Shown: positions 27,655-36,448 of the stretch, piece after piece | How positions within the stretch are numbered: position 1 is the first letter of the stretch | How the letters are laid out: every line of letters starts with the position of its first letter | Assembly: GCA_964464175.1 (NCBI GenBank) | Contig: CAYXFD010000005.1 | Span: forward strand, 1 to 64,000 | DNA from: CAYXFD01 sp964464175 | GTDB lineage: Bacteria > Cloacimonadota > Cloacimonadia > Cloacimonadales > JAJBBL01 | DNA length: 64,000 nucleotides | Direction: 5' to 3' | The notes under the pieces: model-generated | The model's input: the letters and a program-made list of their open reading frames with translations, nothing else | Databases searched by the model: none | Told to the model about the DNA's origin: nothing | Translations under genes and position numbers: made by a program

Positions 27655-28110
27655 CTAAGCCGGATACTTTCCGGTAACATAATTTTTCATATCGTTAACT
27701 TCCTGTCTGGCATCTTTGAGAAGAAGCCTGAAGATGTCTCTCATCGAAAGCAGACCGTGTAATACCCCTTCACTGTTAACGATAGGTAAATGTCTTATCT
27801 TTTTCTCAGTCATGATCTCCATAATCTTGATGATCTTCTCGTCACCTTCGATCATGATCAGTTTTTCTTTGGGAGTCATAATTGTCTTAACATTTAGATG
27901 ACCTACCACATCATCCGTACTTGCTAATTTCTTCATCACATCCCTTTCACTTAAGAGTCCTTCGATTCCTCCACCGTCATTCAGAACCATCACTGCACCG
28001 ATATGGTGTATGTTCATCAAATCAACAGCATCCTTGAGAGTCGTATCCGGTTTTACCGAATAGATGACATTGTCTCTGGTTTTAAACAGCTCTTCTAATT
28101 TTCTGTTCAT
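27655..28110 (-). CDS. Two-CBS-domain protein
   Basis: 151 residues made of two CBS motifs (about 12-65 and 75-135), with the typical ends HIGAVMVLND, LLSERDVM, RHLPIVN and LLSMRDI. CBS pairs bind adenine nucleotides and act as energy sensors. No effector domain is attached, so it must act on a partner that the context does not reveal. The gene is monocistronic, with its own terminator. Confidence 0.93.
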   Translation of the reverse strand: MNRKLEELFKTRDNVIYSVKPDTTLKDAVDLMNIHHIGAVMVLNDGGGIEGLLSERDVMKKLASTDDVVGHLNVKTIMTPKEKLIMIEGDEKIIKIMEIMTEKKIRHLPIVNSEGVLHGLLSMRDIFRLLLKDARQEVNDMKNYVTGKYPA

Positions 28111-28395
28111 AATAACTCCTATTTTTGTTTTGGGTGAAACACGATGACATCATGACCGTAACCGATCTAATGATGACCCTTCGCACAATATATTTTAACG
28201 GATTTACCCGAAAACCATTCAATATAAAACTTAAATAATGCTTCTTTCTACAAACCTTACTTGTACCGAGAGTTTAGATAATACTGTTCTCACTTTGATA
28301 ACAAACCAATCAAAGCAAGATTGATAAATCCTGAGAAATATGTCAAATTCTTTTCTTGTCCTTCCCGTTTCTTTTCTACCCCAGACTGATATCAT

Positions 28396-29058
28396 TCATT
28401 CTATTCCCCCTCTTTCCCGCAAATAAGCGAGCCAACCTGACAGGCCTTCTCCTGTTTTAGCAGAGAGTTCTAATATCTCAATCCGGGGATTGATCTGTCT
28501 GATATTATCTTTCAGGAGCTCAATATCAACATCAAGATAAGGGAGCAGATCAAGCTTAGAAATCAGACAGAGCTGAGAGTTACGAAAAGCAAGGGGATAT
28601 TTCAGGGGTTTATCTTCGCCTTCTGTCACACTAATAACAACTGTATTTATATGCGCCCCGACATCAAATTCAGCGGGACAAACCAAATTACCAATGTTCT
28701 CAACAAAGAGGAATTTAGCATCTTCTGGATTACACTCTTCCAAAGCAGACTTAATCCATCCTGCTTCCAAATGACAATCTCCGCCAAAAGGACCGGTATT
28801 TATTTGAAAGACCTCTATACCAGCCCTGGAAAGCCTTTCAGCATCTAAAGTAGTTTGTATATCACCTTCTATGGCAAACATCTTCTCCTCAATATTCCTT
28901 GCTGTTTGTTCAAGAATTGTTGTTTTACCGGAACCGGGAGAACTCATCAGGTTGATATACAGGATACCTTTTTCTTTCAGTTCTTCCCTGAGTTCAGCAG
29001 CTATCCTGTCATTCATGTTCAAGATCTTTTGCATTACCTTGATTTCTTTCTCATCCAT
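28396..29058 (-). CDS. hypB: Hydrogenase nickel-insertion GTPase HypB
   Basis: 220 residues from ATG 29058, supported by AAGGAG 6 bases upstream; the longer frame to 29148 would overlap hypA. A P-loop (SSPGSGKTT), the metal/GTP switch GGDCHLEAGW with its Cys-His pair, and SKLDLLPY (guanine specificity) are visible. The N-terminal CxxCGC nickel site and any His-rich stretch of larger HypB are absent, so it inserts rather than stores nickel. It is the last gene of the hydrogenase block. Confidence 0.95.
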   Translation of the reverse strand: MDEKEIKVMQKILNMNDRIAAELREELKEKGILYINLMSSPGSGKTTILEQTARNIEEKMFAIEGDIQTTLDAERLSRAGIEVFQINTGPFGGDCHLEAGWIKSALEECNPEDAKFLFVENIGNLVCPAEFDVGAHINTVVISVTEGEDKPLKYPLAFRNSQLCLISKLDLLPYLDVDIELLKDNIRQINPRIEILELSAKTGEGLSGWLAYLRERGGIE

Positions 29059-29101
29059 TATATACTCCTTGTTCCACTTCTTAAACCCTGATTCCATCGG
29101 A

Positions 29102-29449
29102 TCATCTGATACCGGTAATAGATTCAATGTATAGTTCATTGCCCTCAATAACTTCCGTTTCTGTTGAATGACACTCCGGGCAAATAAAAACTGCCTGTTG
29201 AAGCTCTATTGTTGCGCAGCACTCAGAGCAACGAAGTTTGATTTGTCGTTCTTCAATCTCCAAAACAGCTTCTTCAAAGCCCCTGTGATCAATTTTCATA
29301 AGATCAAAATGCATCAGCATTACTTCCTGAATAATATGATGGAGAACTCCTACCACTATCTTGACCCGGGTTACTTCTTTCAAATCCTCCTCCTTCCGGC
29401 TTTTCTCAGCCAGAGCGAGAAGAGATTTGGTTATTGATCCTTCATGCAT
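29102..29449 (-). CDS. hypA: Hydrogenase maturation nickel metallochaperone HypA
   Basis: 115 residues. The nickel site MHE (H2, E3) is intact and reads MHEGSI. The zinc site has cysteines 74, 77, 90 and 93, one residue later than in E. coli. It delivers nickel to the large subunit with HypB, encoded 43 bases downstream. Confidence 0.96.
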   Translation of the reverse strand: MHEGSITKSLLALAEKSRKEEDLKEVTRVKIVVGVLHHIIQEVMLMHFDLMKIDHRGFEEAVLEIEERQIKLRCSECCATIELQQAVFICPECHSTETEVIEGNELYIESITGIR

Positions 29450-29497
29450 TTAATTCAACTCTGCTATCAACGCTATTCAGATAGACGAAAGCAAACA

Positions 29498-30499
29498 TCA
29501 ACAAATTCTCGGTAAAGGATCAGATGCCAGCAGCAGCAACGGACGTAAGGTTCCGATAGCAGTCCTCAGATAGACTCCTTGAACCTCTTCCGTTACCTCT
29601 CCGATAAAAGCTGAACCTTTGCCATATTTGTGCTTGTTCAGATCTTCGAGCAGATCATCATTTCCGGGTGATAAAAAAGCTATCAGCTTCCCTTCATTTG
29701 CCAAATAGAGAGGGTCTAATCCTAACAATCCGCACAAAGCCGTCGTAGCCTCTTTGACAGGTAAAGACTTTTCGTCGATAATGATCCCCAGCCCTTTCTC
29801 GGAAATAACTTCGTTCAAAATAGTGGCAACTCCTCCTCTTGTTGCATCCCTGGCATATCGAAGCCCTCCGGTTCCTAACAGGATCTGAATTATTTCATGT
29901 AAGGGAGCCGAGTCACTAACCGGAGCAGGCTCTAACTCCAGATTCTGTCGGGCATTCATTATCGCGACTGAATGATCACCAATAGTACCGTTGACCAGGA
30001 TTCTATCTCCAACTCTGATCATTTTTGCTGAAAGTTCAACACCAGCAGGCAGGAATCCAATACCGGAAGTAGTTATATAAATACCGTCACATTTTCCCCT
30101 TTCCACGACTTTCGTGTCTCCGGCAATAATTCTTATTCCAGCCTCCTCGGCAGCTTTCTGCATGGAATTAACGATCTTTTGCAGAAGAGCAATTTTAAAG
30201 CCCTCTTCCAGAATAAAAGAAGCCATTATGTAAGCCGGTCTTCCGCCTGACATACATAGATCATTGACTGTGCCGGTCACCGAAAGCCTTCCGATATCAC
30301 CCCCCGGGAAAAAGAGAGGTTTAACAACATAAGCATCTGTCGTTACTACTGTCCGGTGTTCAATTTGGATAGAGTCTTCATACGATGGAAGCTGAAATTC
30401 CGAATCAAACACTTCTCTGATCAGTTGCTGTGTTAAGCCGGCACCGCTGCCGTGTCCCATAGTTATTATATCATCTTTCATACTTATAATGAGCTGCAC
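29498..30499 (-). CDS. hypE: Carbamoyl-dehydratase HypE
   Basis: 333 residues from GTG 30499, preceded by GGAGG; an ATG at 30481 is a possible alternative that would overlap hypD by 11 bases (30471-30481). It dehydrates the carbamoyl group on its own C-terminal cysteine to thiocyanate for the cyanide ligands. The chain ends DPLPRIC, the essential C-terminal signature. PurM-like motifs are present: GHGSGAG, GDTKVV and DATRGGVA. Confidence 0.96.
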   Translation of the reverse strand: MQLIISMKDDIITMGHGSGAGLTQQLIREVFDSEFQLPSYEDSIQIEHRTVVTTDAYVVKPLFFPGGDIGRLSVTGTVNDLCMSGGRPAYIMASFILEEGFKIALLQKIVNSMQKAAEEAGIRIIAGDTKVVERGKCDGIYITTSGIGFLPAGVELSAKMIRVGDRILVNGTIGDHSVAIMNARQNLELEPAPVSDSAPLHEIIQILLGTGGLRYARDATRGGVATILNEVISEKGLGIIIDEKSLPVKEATTALCGLLGLDPLYLANEGKLIAFLSPGNDDLLEDLNKHKYGKGSAFIGEVTEEVQGVYLRTAIGTLRPLLLLASDPLPRIC

Positions 30500-31538
30500 A
30501 ACTCCCCTCCGAAGAGACCATGCATGGTCCTACCGGATGGACAGGTGTACAGGTTTTGGCGAACAAAGGACAATCTGTTGCTTTGATCCTACCCCGCAAC
30601 ATCTCACCACAGAGGCATTCCGGATGAGGTTCGGTTTCTCTGACCCGGAGGTTATATCTCTTTTGGGCATCGTATTCCTCATATTCACCCCGGATAACTA
30701 AGCCTGAATCAGGCAGCCAGCCTAATCCCCGCCAAAGAGCAGGGGAAACACCAAAGACTTTCTTTATCATTTTCTGTGCTTCTTCATTACCCTGCGGTTT
30801 GACTACTCTGCTGTATTCATTTATAATCTCAGGGTTTGGAAGCTGCTCTAACAATCTCAGAATACCAAGAAGAATATCGAGAGGCTCAAATCCCGTTACT
30901 ACTCCACCGATCCGAAATCTCTCAGAAAGAAAAGTATAAGCCTTTAAACCGATAATAACACTAACATGTCCCGGGAGAATAAAGCCGTTAATAGCTGCCT
31001 GATCGTCTCTAAGCAAGGCTTCCAACGCAGGAGGGATGAGCTTAGCCAGACAAAAAACCGAGAAGTATTTCAGCTTGCGTCTCTGCGCTTCCAGAATGGT
31101 GTGGGCAATGCCGGGAATAGTCGTTTCGAATCCTATCCCAACCAGAATAGTTTCTTCTTTCTCTGCCAGTTTTAATGCCTCTAAAGGTGAGTAGATAGTC
31201 TCTACTCTGGCACCCCGGGCACGAGCCTCTTCCAAATTACCCAAGCTGCCTGGAACTCGAAGCAGATCACCAAAAGTAGCGATCGTAACACCCTTTAATC
31301 TAATCAGTTCATCAATCACGGACGAGGGAGTAACACAGACAGGACATCCGGGGCCGGAGATAAGCTTTATAGTTTCAGGAATCAGTTTACGGATACCCCA
31401 ATGACCGATAGCCATAGTATGAGAACCGCATACTTCCATGAATTTAACCGGTTTCCCATTTAGTTTTTCAGCTGCTTGGTGAATAGAAGAGGTAACCTGT
31501 CTGATCAGGCTGGTATCTTGAAATTCTTTCATCCTCAT
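30471..31538 (-). CDS. hypD: Hydrogenase iron-cyanide assembly protein HypD
   Basis: 355 residues. It carries a [4Fe-4S] cluster and builds Fe(CN)2CO with HypC and HypE. Conserved motifs are seen: MEVCGSHT, GPGCPVC, GFETT, and a C-terminal run of cysteines (ECLCGEMLRG, CPLFAKTCTP, VGPCMVSSEGSC). Its tail overlaps hypE. Confidence 0.96.
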   Translation of the reverse strand: MRMKEFQDTSLIRQVTSSIHQAAEKLNGKPVKFMEVCGSHTMAIGHWGIRKLIPETIKLISGPGCPVCVTPSSVIDELIRLKGVTIATFGDLLRVPGSLGNLEEARARGARVETIYSPLEALKLAEKEETILVGIGFETTIPGIAHTILEAQRRKLKYFSVFCLAKLIPPALEALLRDDQAAINGFILPGHVSVIIGLKAYTFLSERFRIGGVVTGFEPLDILLGILRLLEQLPNPEIINEYSRVVKPQGNEEAQKMIKKVFGVSPALWRGLGWLPDSGLVIRGEYEEYDAQKRYNLRVRETEPHPECLCGEMLRGRIKATDCPLFAKTCTPVHPVGPCMVSSEGSCAAHYKYER

Positions 31539-31553
31539 GATTATTATTGATTT

Positions 31554-31772
31554 TTACTTACTGTAAGCTTGTTGCAACAATTCTATGGTTTCCAGGGCAT
31601 CTTTTTCCGAGATAATTTCCAATCCGAAACCGGTATGAATGATTATCCAATCTCCCTCTTTAGCAGCAGGCAAGAAAGCCAGAGATATCTCCTTCTTTAC
31701 TCCACCCAGATCGACGATTCCCATTTCCTTCTCATTGATTTTCAACAATTTCCCAGGTATTGCCAAACACAT
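31554..31772 (-). CDS. hypC: Hydrogenase maturation chaperone HypC
   Basis: 72 residues, starting MCLAIPGKL with the essential C2. An OB-like beta-barrel follows. It carries the Fe(CN)2CO unit from HypD to the large subunit. It sits 49 bases after hypF and 15 before hypD. Confidence 0.97.
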   Translation of the reverse strand: MCLAIPGKLLKINEKEMGIVDLGGVKKEISLAFLPAAKEGDWIIIHTGFGLEIISEKDALETIELLQQAYSK

Positions 31773-31821
31773 AACACTCCTCTCTTCAGGTTGCTGTTTC
31801 GTTGATACTGCCGCTACTACT

Positions 31822-34083
31822 TTACTTTACCTTATCAATAATCCGGTTAGCAATCATTACCTGACCGGCAGATATTGCTCCATCATTGGAAGGTAGCTTT
31901 GAAGAGAAGAAAACTGTAAAGTTATTTCTTTCCAGCTCACTTCTCAAGCCATCCAGAAGGATTACATTCTGCATAACACCACCGGAAAGGATAACCTTGT
32001 TTAATCCGGTTTTAGCCGCTACACATTTCACTGCCTCAAGAGTAAAGGCAATAACTGTCTTATGGAATCTGAGGGCAATTGTCTTATTACTCATTCCTCT
32101 TGTTAGATCGGTCAATACCCCCTTGAGCAGAGGAATGATATCAATTTCAGAATTATCGATTTGATAAGAATAGGGCTCATGGAGGGTGGGATCTTCTCTC
32201 TCACAGAGAAATTCCAGAGCCATTGCTGACTGAGCTTCAAATGATATTTCAGGAAAGAGACCGAGCATAGCTGCTACAGAGTCAAAAAGACGCCCCATAC
32301 TGGAAGTCGGAATCAAATTCCAATTGCTGAGCAGCTGCTTTCTAATGATCCGCTTTTCTGTCTCCGGTATTGCCGTGAGAAAGGTGGTATCTGCTCCTGT
32401 TTGGAGTAAATAGGCATAAGCAATCCTTACCGGGTATCTTATCGCTGCATCTCCTCCCGCTAACGGCATGTAACTGAGGTGATATCTTCTTGTATAGCCT
32501 GAGTAATTTGCCGTGAATATTTCACCACCCCAGACAGCACCATCCTCCCCCAGCCCTGTGCCGTCATAAGAGATTCCAATGACCTCTTCATCGAGCATAT
32601 TCTCTGCCATAACTGCTGCTATATGAGCATGATGATGCTGAATTCTGACCAATGGCAGATCAAGAGAATCCGCAAAATGGGTCGTCAGGTAATCGGGATG
32701 AAGATCGCAGGCTACCAGTTCCGGTTCAATTCTGAACCATTTCTTGTATTTTCTCAAAGTCTCGAGATAAAAGTCCTCGGTAGCTTTGCTGTTGTTGTTA
32801 CCTATGTACGGTGACAGATAGAGAAGATCTTTGTCTGCCAGGGCAAAGACAAGCTTCAGCTCTGACCCGGTACCTAAAGTTGGTACAACCTTCTCCGGTA
32901 AAGATAGTGGAGAAGGAACATATCCTCTGGAACGACGAATCATGATGTTACTTCCTGAGGCGGGAAGAATAACCGAATCGTCGTTTCTGTTCAGTATCCT
33001 TCTGTTGTGAGTGAGGTAAAAATCACATATTCCGCCTCTGTTATTAGCATCTTTATCCTGCAGCATCAGCAATTCCTTCTCATCGGTTGCTAATGGTTCA
33101 TCACTGATATTTCCGGAAGTCATTACCAGAAAAAGCTCGCTCTTAGTTTTGAAAATCTGGTAATGATGAGGAGCATACGGAAGAAAGAGCCCGATATTGG
33201 GGTTTAAGGGTGCTACCGACCGGGCAATAGGGATATTGTTGAGTTTCGGCAACAGAACCACCGGTGCTGAAGGAGAAAGCAGAAGCTGGAAGAGGTTGTC
33301 GGAACAGTCAACTATCTTTCTGACATTTTCCGGGGTTGTCATTATTGCAAAAGGCTTGGCAGGTCTCTTCTTGCGCTTTCTTAACTCCGCTACACTTTCT
33401 TCGTTCGTCGCATCACAGGCAATATGAAAACCCCCAATCCCTTTTATCCCCACAATTTTCCCCGCAAGAAGCATCTTAAGGGAGTTATCTATAGGATTTC
33501 CCTCGATCTTTTTTAGACTACCGTCAAGGAAACTCAGCTCCGGACCACAGAGCGGACAGGCTACGGGCTGAGCATGAAACCGGCGGTCTGCCGGATCCTC
33601 ATACTCACTTCGGCAGAAATCACACAGCTCAAAATCAGCCATAGAGGTAGCAGGACGATCATAAGGTGTATTTTCAATTATCGAGTATCTGGGACCACAG
33701 TTAGTGCAGTTTATGAAAGGGTATTCATATCTTTTATCGTCCGGGTCATTCATTTCCCTTATACAGTCAGGACATACAGCAAGATCGGGAGATATGAATG
33801 TTTTTCCCTCTTCGTTCAGGCTTCGCCGAATTTCAAAAGCAGTAAAACCATTATCGGGAAAAGAATGAACTTCAAATCTATCTATCAGGGCAGCAGGTGG
33901 TGTGTCTTCCTGCAGCTTACTAATAAATCCTTTCAGATTTTCCTCATTTCCTTCCGCAGCTATCTCAACACCTTCGTTAGAATTGAGGACATACCCTTTA
34001 ATTTCCAGCTTATGGGCAAGATTATAGACGAAAGGCCGAAAACCGACACCCTGAACAATACCGTTAATTCTTATTCGGATCAT
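31822..34083 (-). CDS. hypF: Carbamoyltransferase HypF
   Basis: 753 residues, full length. Domains in order: acylphosphatase (1-90, VQGVGFRPF), two zinc fingers (about 105-180; CPDC, CTNCGPR, CDFC, CPLCGPE), YrdC-like (about 200-370) and a Kae1-like carbamoyltransferase domain with HHHAH near 475. It makes carbamoyl-AMP and passes the group to HypE for the cyanide ligands. Confidence 0.97.
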   Translation of the reverse strand: MIRIRINGIVQGVGFRPFVYNLAHKLEIKGYVLNSNEGVEIAAEGNEENLKGFISKLQEDTPPAALIDRFEVHSFPDNGFTAFEIRRSLNEEGKTFISPDLAVCPDCIREMNDPDDKRYEYPFINCTNCGPRYSIIENTPYDRPATSMADFELCDFCRSEYEDPADRRFHAQPVACPLCGPELSFLDGSLKKIEGNPIDNSLKMLLAGKIVGIKGIGGFHIACDATNEESVAELRKRKKRPAKPFAIMTTPENVRKIVDCSDNLFQLLLSPSAPVVLLPKLNNIPIARSVAPLNPNIGLFLPYAPHHYQIFKTKSELFLVMTSGNISDEPLATDEKELLMLQDKDANNRGGICDFYLTHNRRILNRNDDSVILPASGSNIMIRRSRGYVPSPLSLPEKVVPTLGTGSELKLVFALADKDLLYLSPYIGNNNSKATEDFYLETLRKYKKWFRIEPELVACDLHPDYLTTHFADSLDLPLVRIQHHHAHIAAVMAENMLDEEVIGISYDGTGLGEDGAVWGGEIFTANYSGYTRRYHLSYMPLAGGDAAIRYPVRIAYAYLLQTGADTTFLTAIPETEKRIIRKQLLSNWNLIPTSSMGRLFDSVAAMLGLFPEISFEAQSAMALEFLCEREDPTLHEPYSYQIDNSEIDIIPLLKGVLTDLTRGMSNKTIALRFHKTVIAFTLEAVKCVAAKTGLNKVILSGGVMQNVILLDGLRSELERNNFTVFFSSKLPSNDGAISAGQVMIANRIIDKVK

Positions 34084-34122
34084 AAGACTGCAACTGATTT
34101 CGAAAGATGTTTATCACCAAAC

Positions 34123-34581
34123 TTAGATCTTCTTATTGAGAAGGGAAATTAACTCCTCAGCTTTTCGGGCAACTTTCGGGGAAATCTCCTCCCCAAAACC
34201 GACATATTCCGGTTGGATACCGAGGATATAGGTTTTCATTTCAAAAAACTCTGAAATTCTGCCCAGGGAGATCGTATGAGTGTGAAATGTGTTATCGGGA
34301 ATCTCCTTGACCGGAAATATTCTGCAAAATCCCGGTTCTTTGTTGAAATCTGTAGAATCGACCAGGATCAAAAGAGATGGAGCTATGCTGTTTATCTTGC
34401 CGACATATTTCTCAATGCCGCTTTCCACTATCAGAACCTGTTTCCGTTCAGAGGGTTGCAGATTTTCACAGATATGGATACCAACAGCATCATCACTTTT
34501 CAGCCTGTTACCTATGCCGACAAATAACAGCAAATCATTAGTATTATTATTAATCGCTAACAGAGAGAGAATGTCATTCAT
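34123..34581 (-). CDS. Hydrogenase maturation endopeptidase (HycI/HyaD family)
   Basis: 152 residues. GIGNRLKSDDAVG (22-34), the D-S-T-D pair near 82 and the THTISL histidines match the nickel-dependent proteases; LGIQPEYVG near 120 is of HycI type. It would clip the C-terminal tail of the large subunit after nickel insertion. The large subunit at 41204 ends with a HycE-like site (CTER/M), supporting a dedicated pair. Confidence 0.92.
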   Translation of the reverse strand: MNDILSLLAINNNTNDLLLFVGIGNRLKSDDAVGIHICENLQPSERKQVLIVESGIEKYVGKINSIAPSLLILVDSTDFNKEPGFCRIFPVKEIPDNTFHTHTISLGRISEFFEMKTYILGIQPEYVGFGEEISPKVARKAEELISLLNKKI

Positions 34582-34639
34582 AGATTTTAGGAACTACTTA
34601 GAAAAGAAGTCTTTTTGGTGGAAAACCTGAACTATCTGG

Positions 34640-35251
34640 TTATTTAAGATTTTGTACCTGTACCCTGCGGTTACAGTTGGGACATAGAATATTGAATGAA
34701 TCCTTTCTTTTCAGCTCATCCCTTATCTTGACACTTGTTTCGTCAGTCTCTGCTAATTGCAGTCTTTCGTTTAGTATATTCAGATTCAGAATAGAAGAAT
34801 AAGCTAAAGGACCAAGTTTTTCATGGATAAAACGCATGTGGTCTTTCGTCGTAATTATCGCCCCACAGCTTTCACAGATCAGTAATTCCCGCTCCTGCTT
34901 TTCTATTACTTCGTTTCTATCCGTACAGGCCAGATCGAATAACTCATCGGAAAGTTTGACACCTTTGCCGGTTATACAGTGTTCTTCACACTGACCACAA
35001 AAGATGCATTGCCCATAATCACGGGTAATAATCCTTAGCCCCTTGTCTTTATTGTCTTCGTTGGTGATAGCATTAGGGGGACAGACATTCGCACAGGTCT
35101 CGCAGCCGACGCAATTGTCTTCATCTACTACCGGTTTTCCCCTGTAGCCAGGAAAAGGTTTGAACTCACCAGCCGGAAATTTAGTGGTGTATGGTCTTGA
35201 AAAAAGCGATATTATTGCTTCTTTTACTTCCCGTAGTTTTGGATATCTCAT
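34640..35251 (-). CDS. 2[4Fe-4S] hydrogenase subunit (MbhN/NuoI-like) with zinc-ribbon tail
   Basis: 203 residues. Two ferredoxin motifs (CVGCETCANVCPP near 48 and CIFCGQCEEHC near 82) match the NuoI/HycF family, which carries electrons to the small subunit. A C-terminal extension of about 90 residues has CESC (about 126-129) and CPNC (about 192-195), a probable zinc or iron knuckle not found in short MbhN. Overlaps the mrpG-like gene by 4 bases. Confidence 0.9.
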   Translation of the reverse strand: MRYPKLREVKEAIISLFSRPYTTKFPAGEFKPFPGYRGKPVVDEDNCVGCETCANVCPPNAITNEDNKDKGLRIITRDYGQCIFCGQCEEHCITGKGVKLSDELFDLACTDRNEVIEKQERELLICESCGAIITTKDHMRFIHEKLGPLAYSSILNLNILNERLQLAETDETSVKIRDELKRKDSFNILCPNCNRRVQVQNLK

Positions 35252-35571
35252 TTTTCCACTTCCTTGTAATCATCTACGACTGTTTTATCCGTCATTTTAA
35301 TGCCAAACTTATAGGAACCTCTGATCAGAGCATGAGCCCCGACAGTAGAGGCAAAGAATAACAATGGTATGGCGATTAGTGCCTTTATTCCTACTTCCGA
35401 AAAACCATAATGCAGCAATAACGCCAGCAGGATACTGCAAGTACCGAGAGTAACACACTTTGTCGCAGACTGCAGGCGATTATAGATATCGGGAAGCCTT
35501 ATCAAACCAATACAACCGAACAGGTCAAAAACAACACCAATAATTAATAGGATAATACTGATACTATTCAT
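35248..35571 (-). CDS. Mrp antiporter-type subunit G (MbhC-like)
   Basis: 107 residues with three helices (about 3-23, 35-55, 62-85). LIRLPDIYNRLQSATKCVTLG is the MnhG/MrpG signature. It overlaps the F-like gene by 8 bases. Part of the ion-translocating module of the membrane hydrogenase. Confidence 0.93.
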   Translation of the reverse strand: MNSISIILLIIGVVFDLFGCIGLIRLPDIYNRLQSATKCVTLGTCSILLALLLHYGFSEVGIKALIAIPLLFFASTVGAHALIRGSYKFGIKMTDKTVVDDYKEVEK

Positions 35572-35821
35572 CTAACTTCTTCCTTGTTAAGTATTTCGCC
35601 AAGGCAATTGTTCCGATAAAACTTAGTATAATCCAGGCAATTGCCACATCGATCAGGAACAATCTGCCGGTTTTCAGGACTAATAGTGCACAAATTCCGA
35701 CAACGAGAGTACCAAAAATATCAATTGCTACCATTCTGTCAGCCATTGTCGGTCCGGACAGCACTCTAATAAAGCAGAGAAAACTCAATCCGATCAATAT
35801 ATATAGAAGAATACCAATCAT
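35564..35821 (-). CDS. Mrp antiporter-type subunit F (MbhB-like)
   Basis: 85 residues with three helices. RVLSGPTMADRMVAID is the MrpF hallmark. The start shares a base with the E-like stop. Confidence 0.93.
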   Translation of the reverse strand: MIGILLYILIGLSFLCFIRVLSGPTMADRMVAIDIFGTLVVGICALLVLKTGRLFLIDVAIAWIILSFIGTIALAKYLTRKKLDE

Positions 35822-36306
35822 TATTCAAACACCTTCTTTAATAATTTTTCAAAACGTCCTACAATTTTTTTCGTATAAACAGCAGGGTCTTTACTGCTGA
35901 CAAATATCCAATGGACATATAAATGATCATTGATGACATCTACCGTTATAGTACCCGGAGTCATTGTTATGGAATTAGCTAAAAAAGCTTTGGCAATATC
36001 GGATTTCAAGCTGCATTTAACCTTAACAATCCCCGGTTTAATAGGCATTTTGGGACTCAGCACCCTGTAGGCTACATCAAAATTTGCTTTGATACATTCC
36101 CAGACAAAGATTATCAGATAAACTAATCCCCAGAGGTAACGTAAAGGGTTGTAAAATTTCTGCCAATCTTCCAGAAAGCGGTGACCGAAGAGCAGGGTGA
36201 CGATCAGGGCAGCTGCTAAACCGATGATTACGTTATTGATATGCAAATTGAAGGTGAGCAGTAACCAGAGTAAGAACATACTCAGGAACAGGGTAATATG
36301 TTTCAT
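35821..36306 (-). CDS. Mrp antiporter-type subunit E (MbhA-like)
   Basis: 161 residues with two to three N-terminal helices (1-65) and a cytosolic beta domain. NSITMTPGTITVDV is the typical MrpE motif. GGAG lies 8 bases before the ATG, inside the small reading frame at 36303-36446, whose stop overlaps this start. Confidence 0.93.
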   Translation of the reverse strand: MKHITLFLSMFLLWLLLTFNLHINNVIIGLAAALIVTLLFGHRFLEDWQKFYNPLRYLWGLVYLIIFVWECIKANFDVAYRVLSPKMPIKPGIVKVKCSLKSDIAKAFLANSITMTPGTITVDVINDHLYVHWIFVSSKDPAVYTKKIVGRFEKLLKKVFE

Positions 36307-36446
36307 ACTAAACTCCGTTGCGTAATAGATCCGGGCACTGAAAACCTTGCCCTAAATAAGTTATCTCGGTGGGCATACATGATATTATTCTTGTTCATTA
36401 GTGACCTTTTATCAGGATTGTTTTCCGAGAAGATACTTGTTTTCAT
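36303..36446 (-). CDS. Possible 47-residue small protein between mrpD- and mrpE-like genes
   Basis: A 47-codon frame begins 2 bases after the D-like stop and ends in an ATGA overlap with the E-like start, exactly filling a 142-base gap in an otherwise packed operon. AGGA lies about 9 bases upstream. The product is basic, polar and lacks a membrane helix (begins MKTSIFSENN, ends TQRSLV). I know of no equivalent in Mrp or Mbh operons. It could be a real small subunit or factor, or chance; a frame of this length arises by chance in roughly one of ten cases. Confidence 0.4.
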   Translation of the reverse strand: MKTSIFSENNPDKRSLMNKNNIMYAHRDNLFRARFSVPGSITQRSLV

Positions 36447-36448
36447 AA

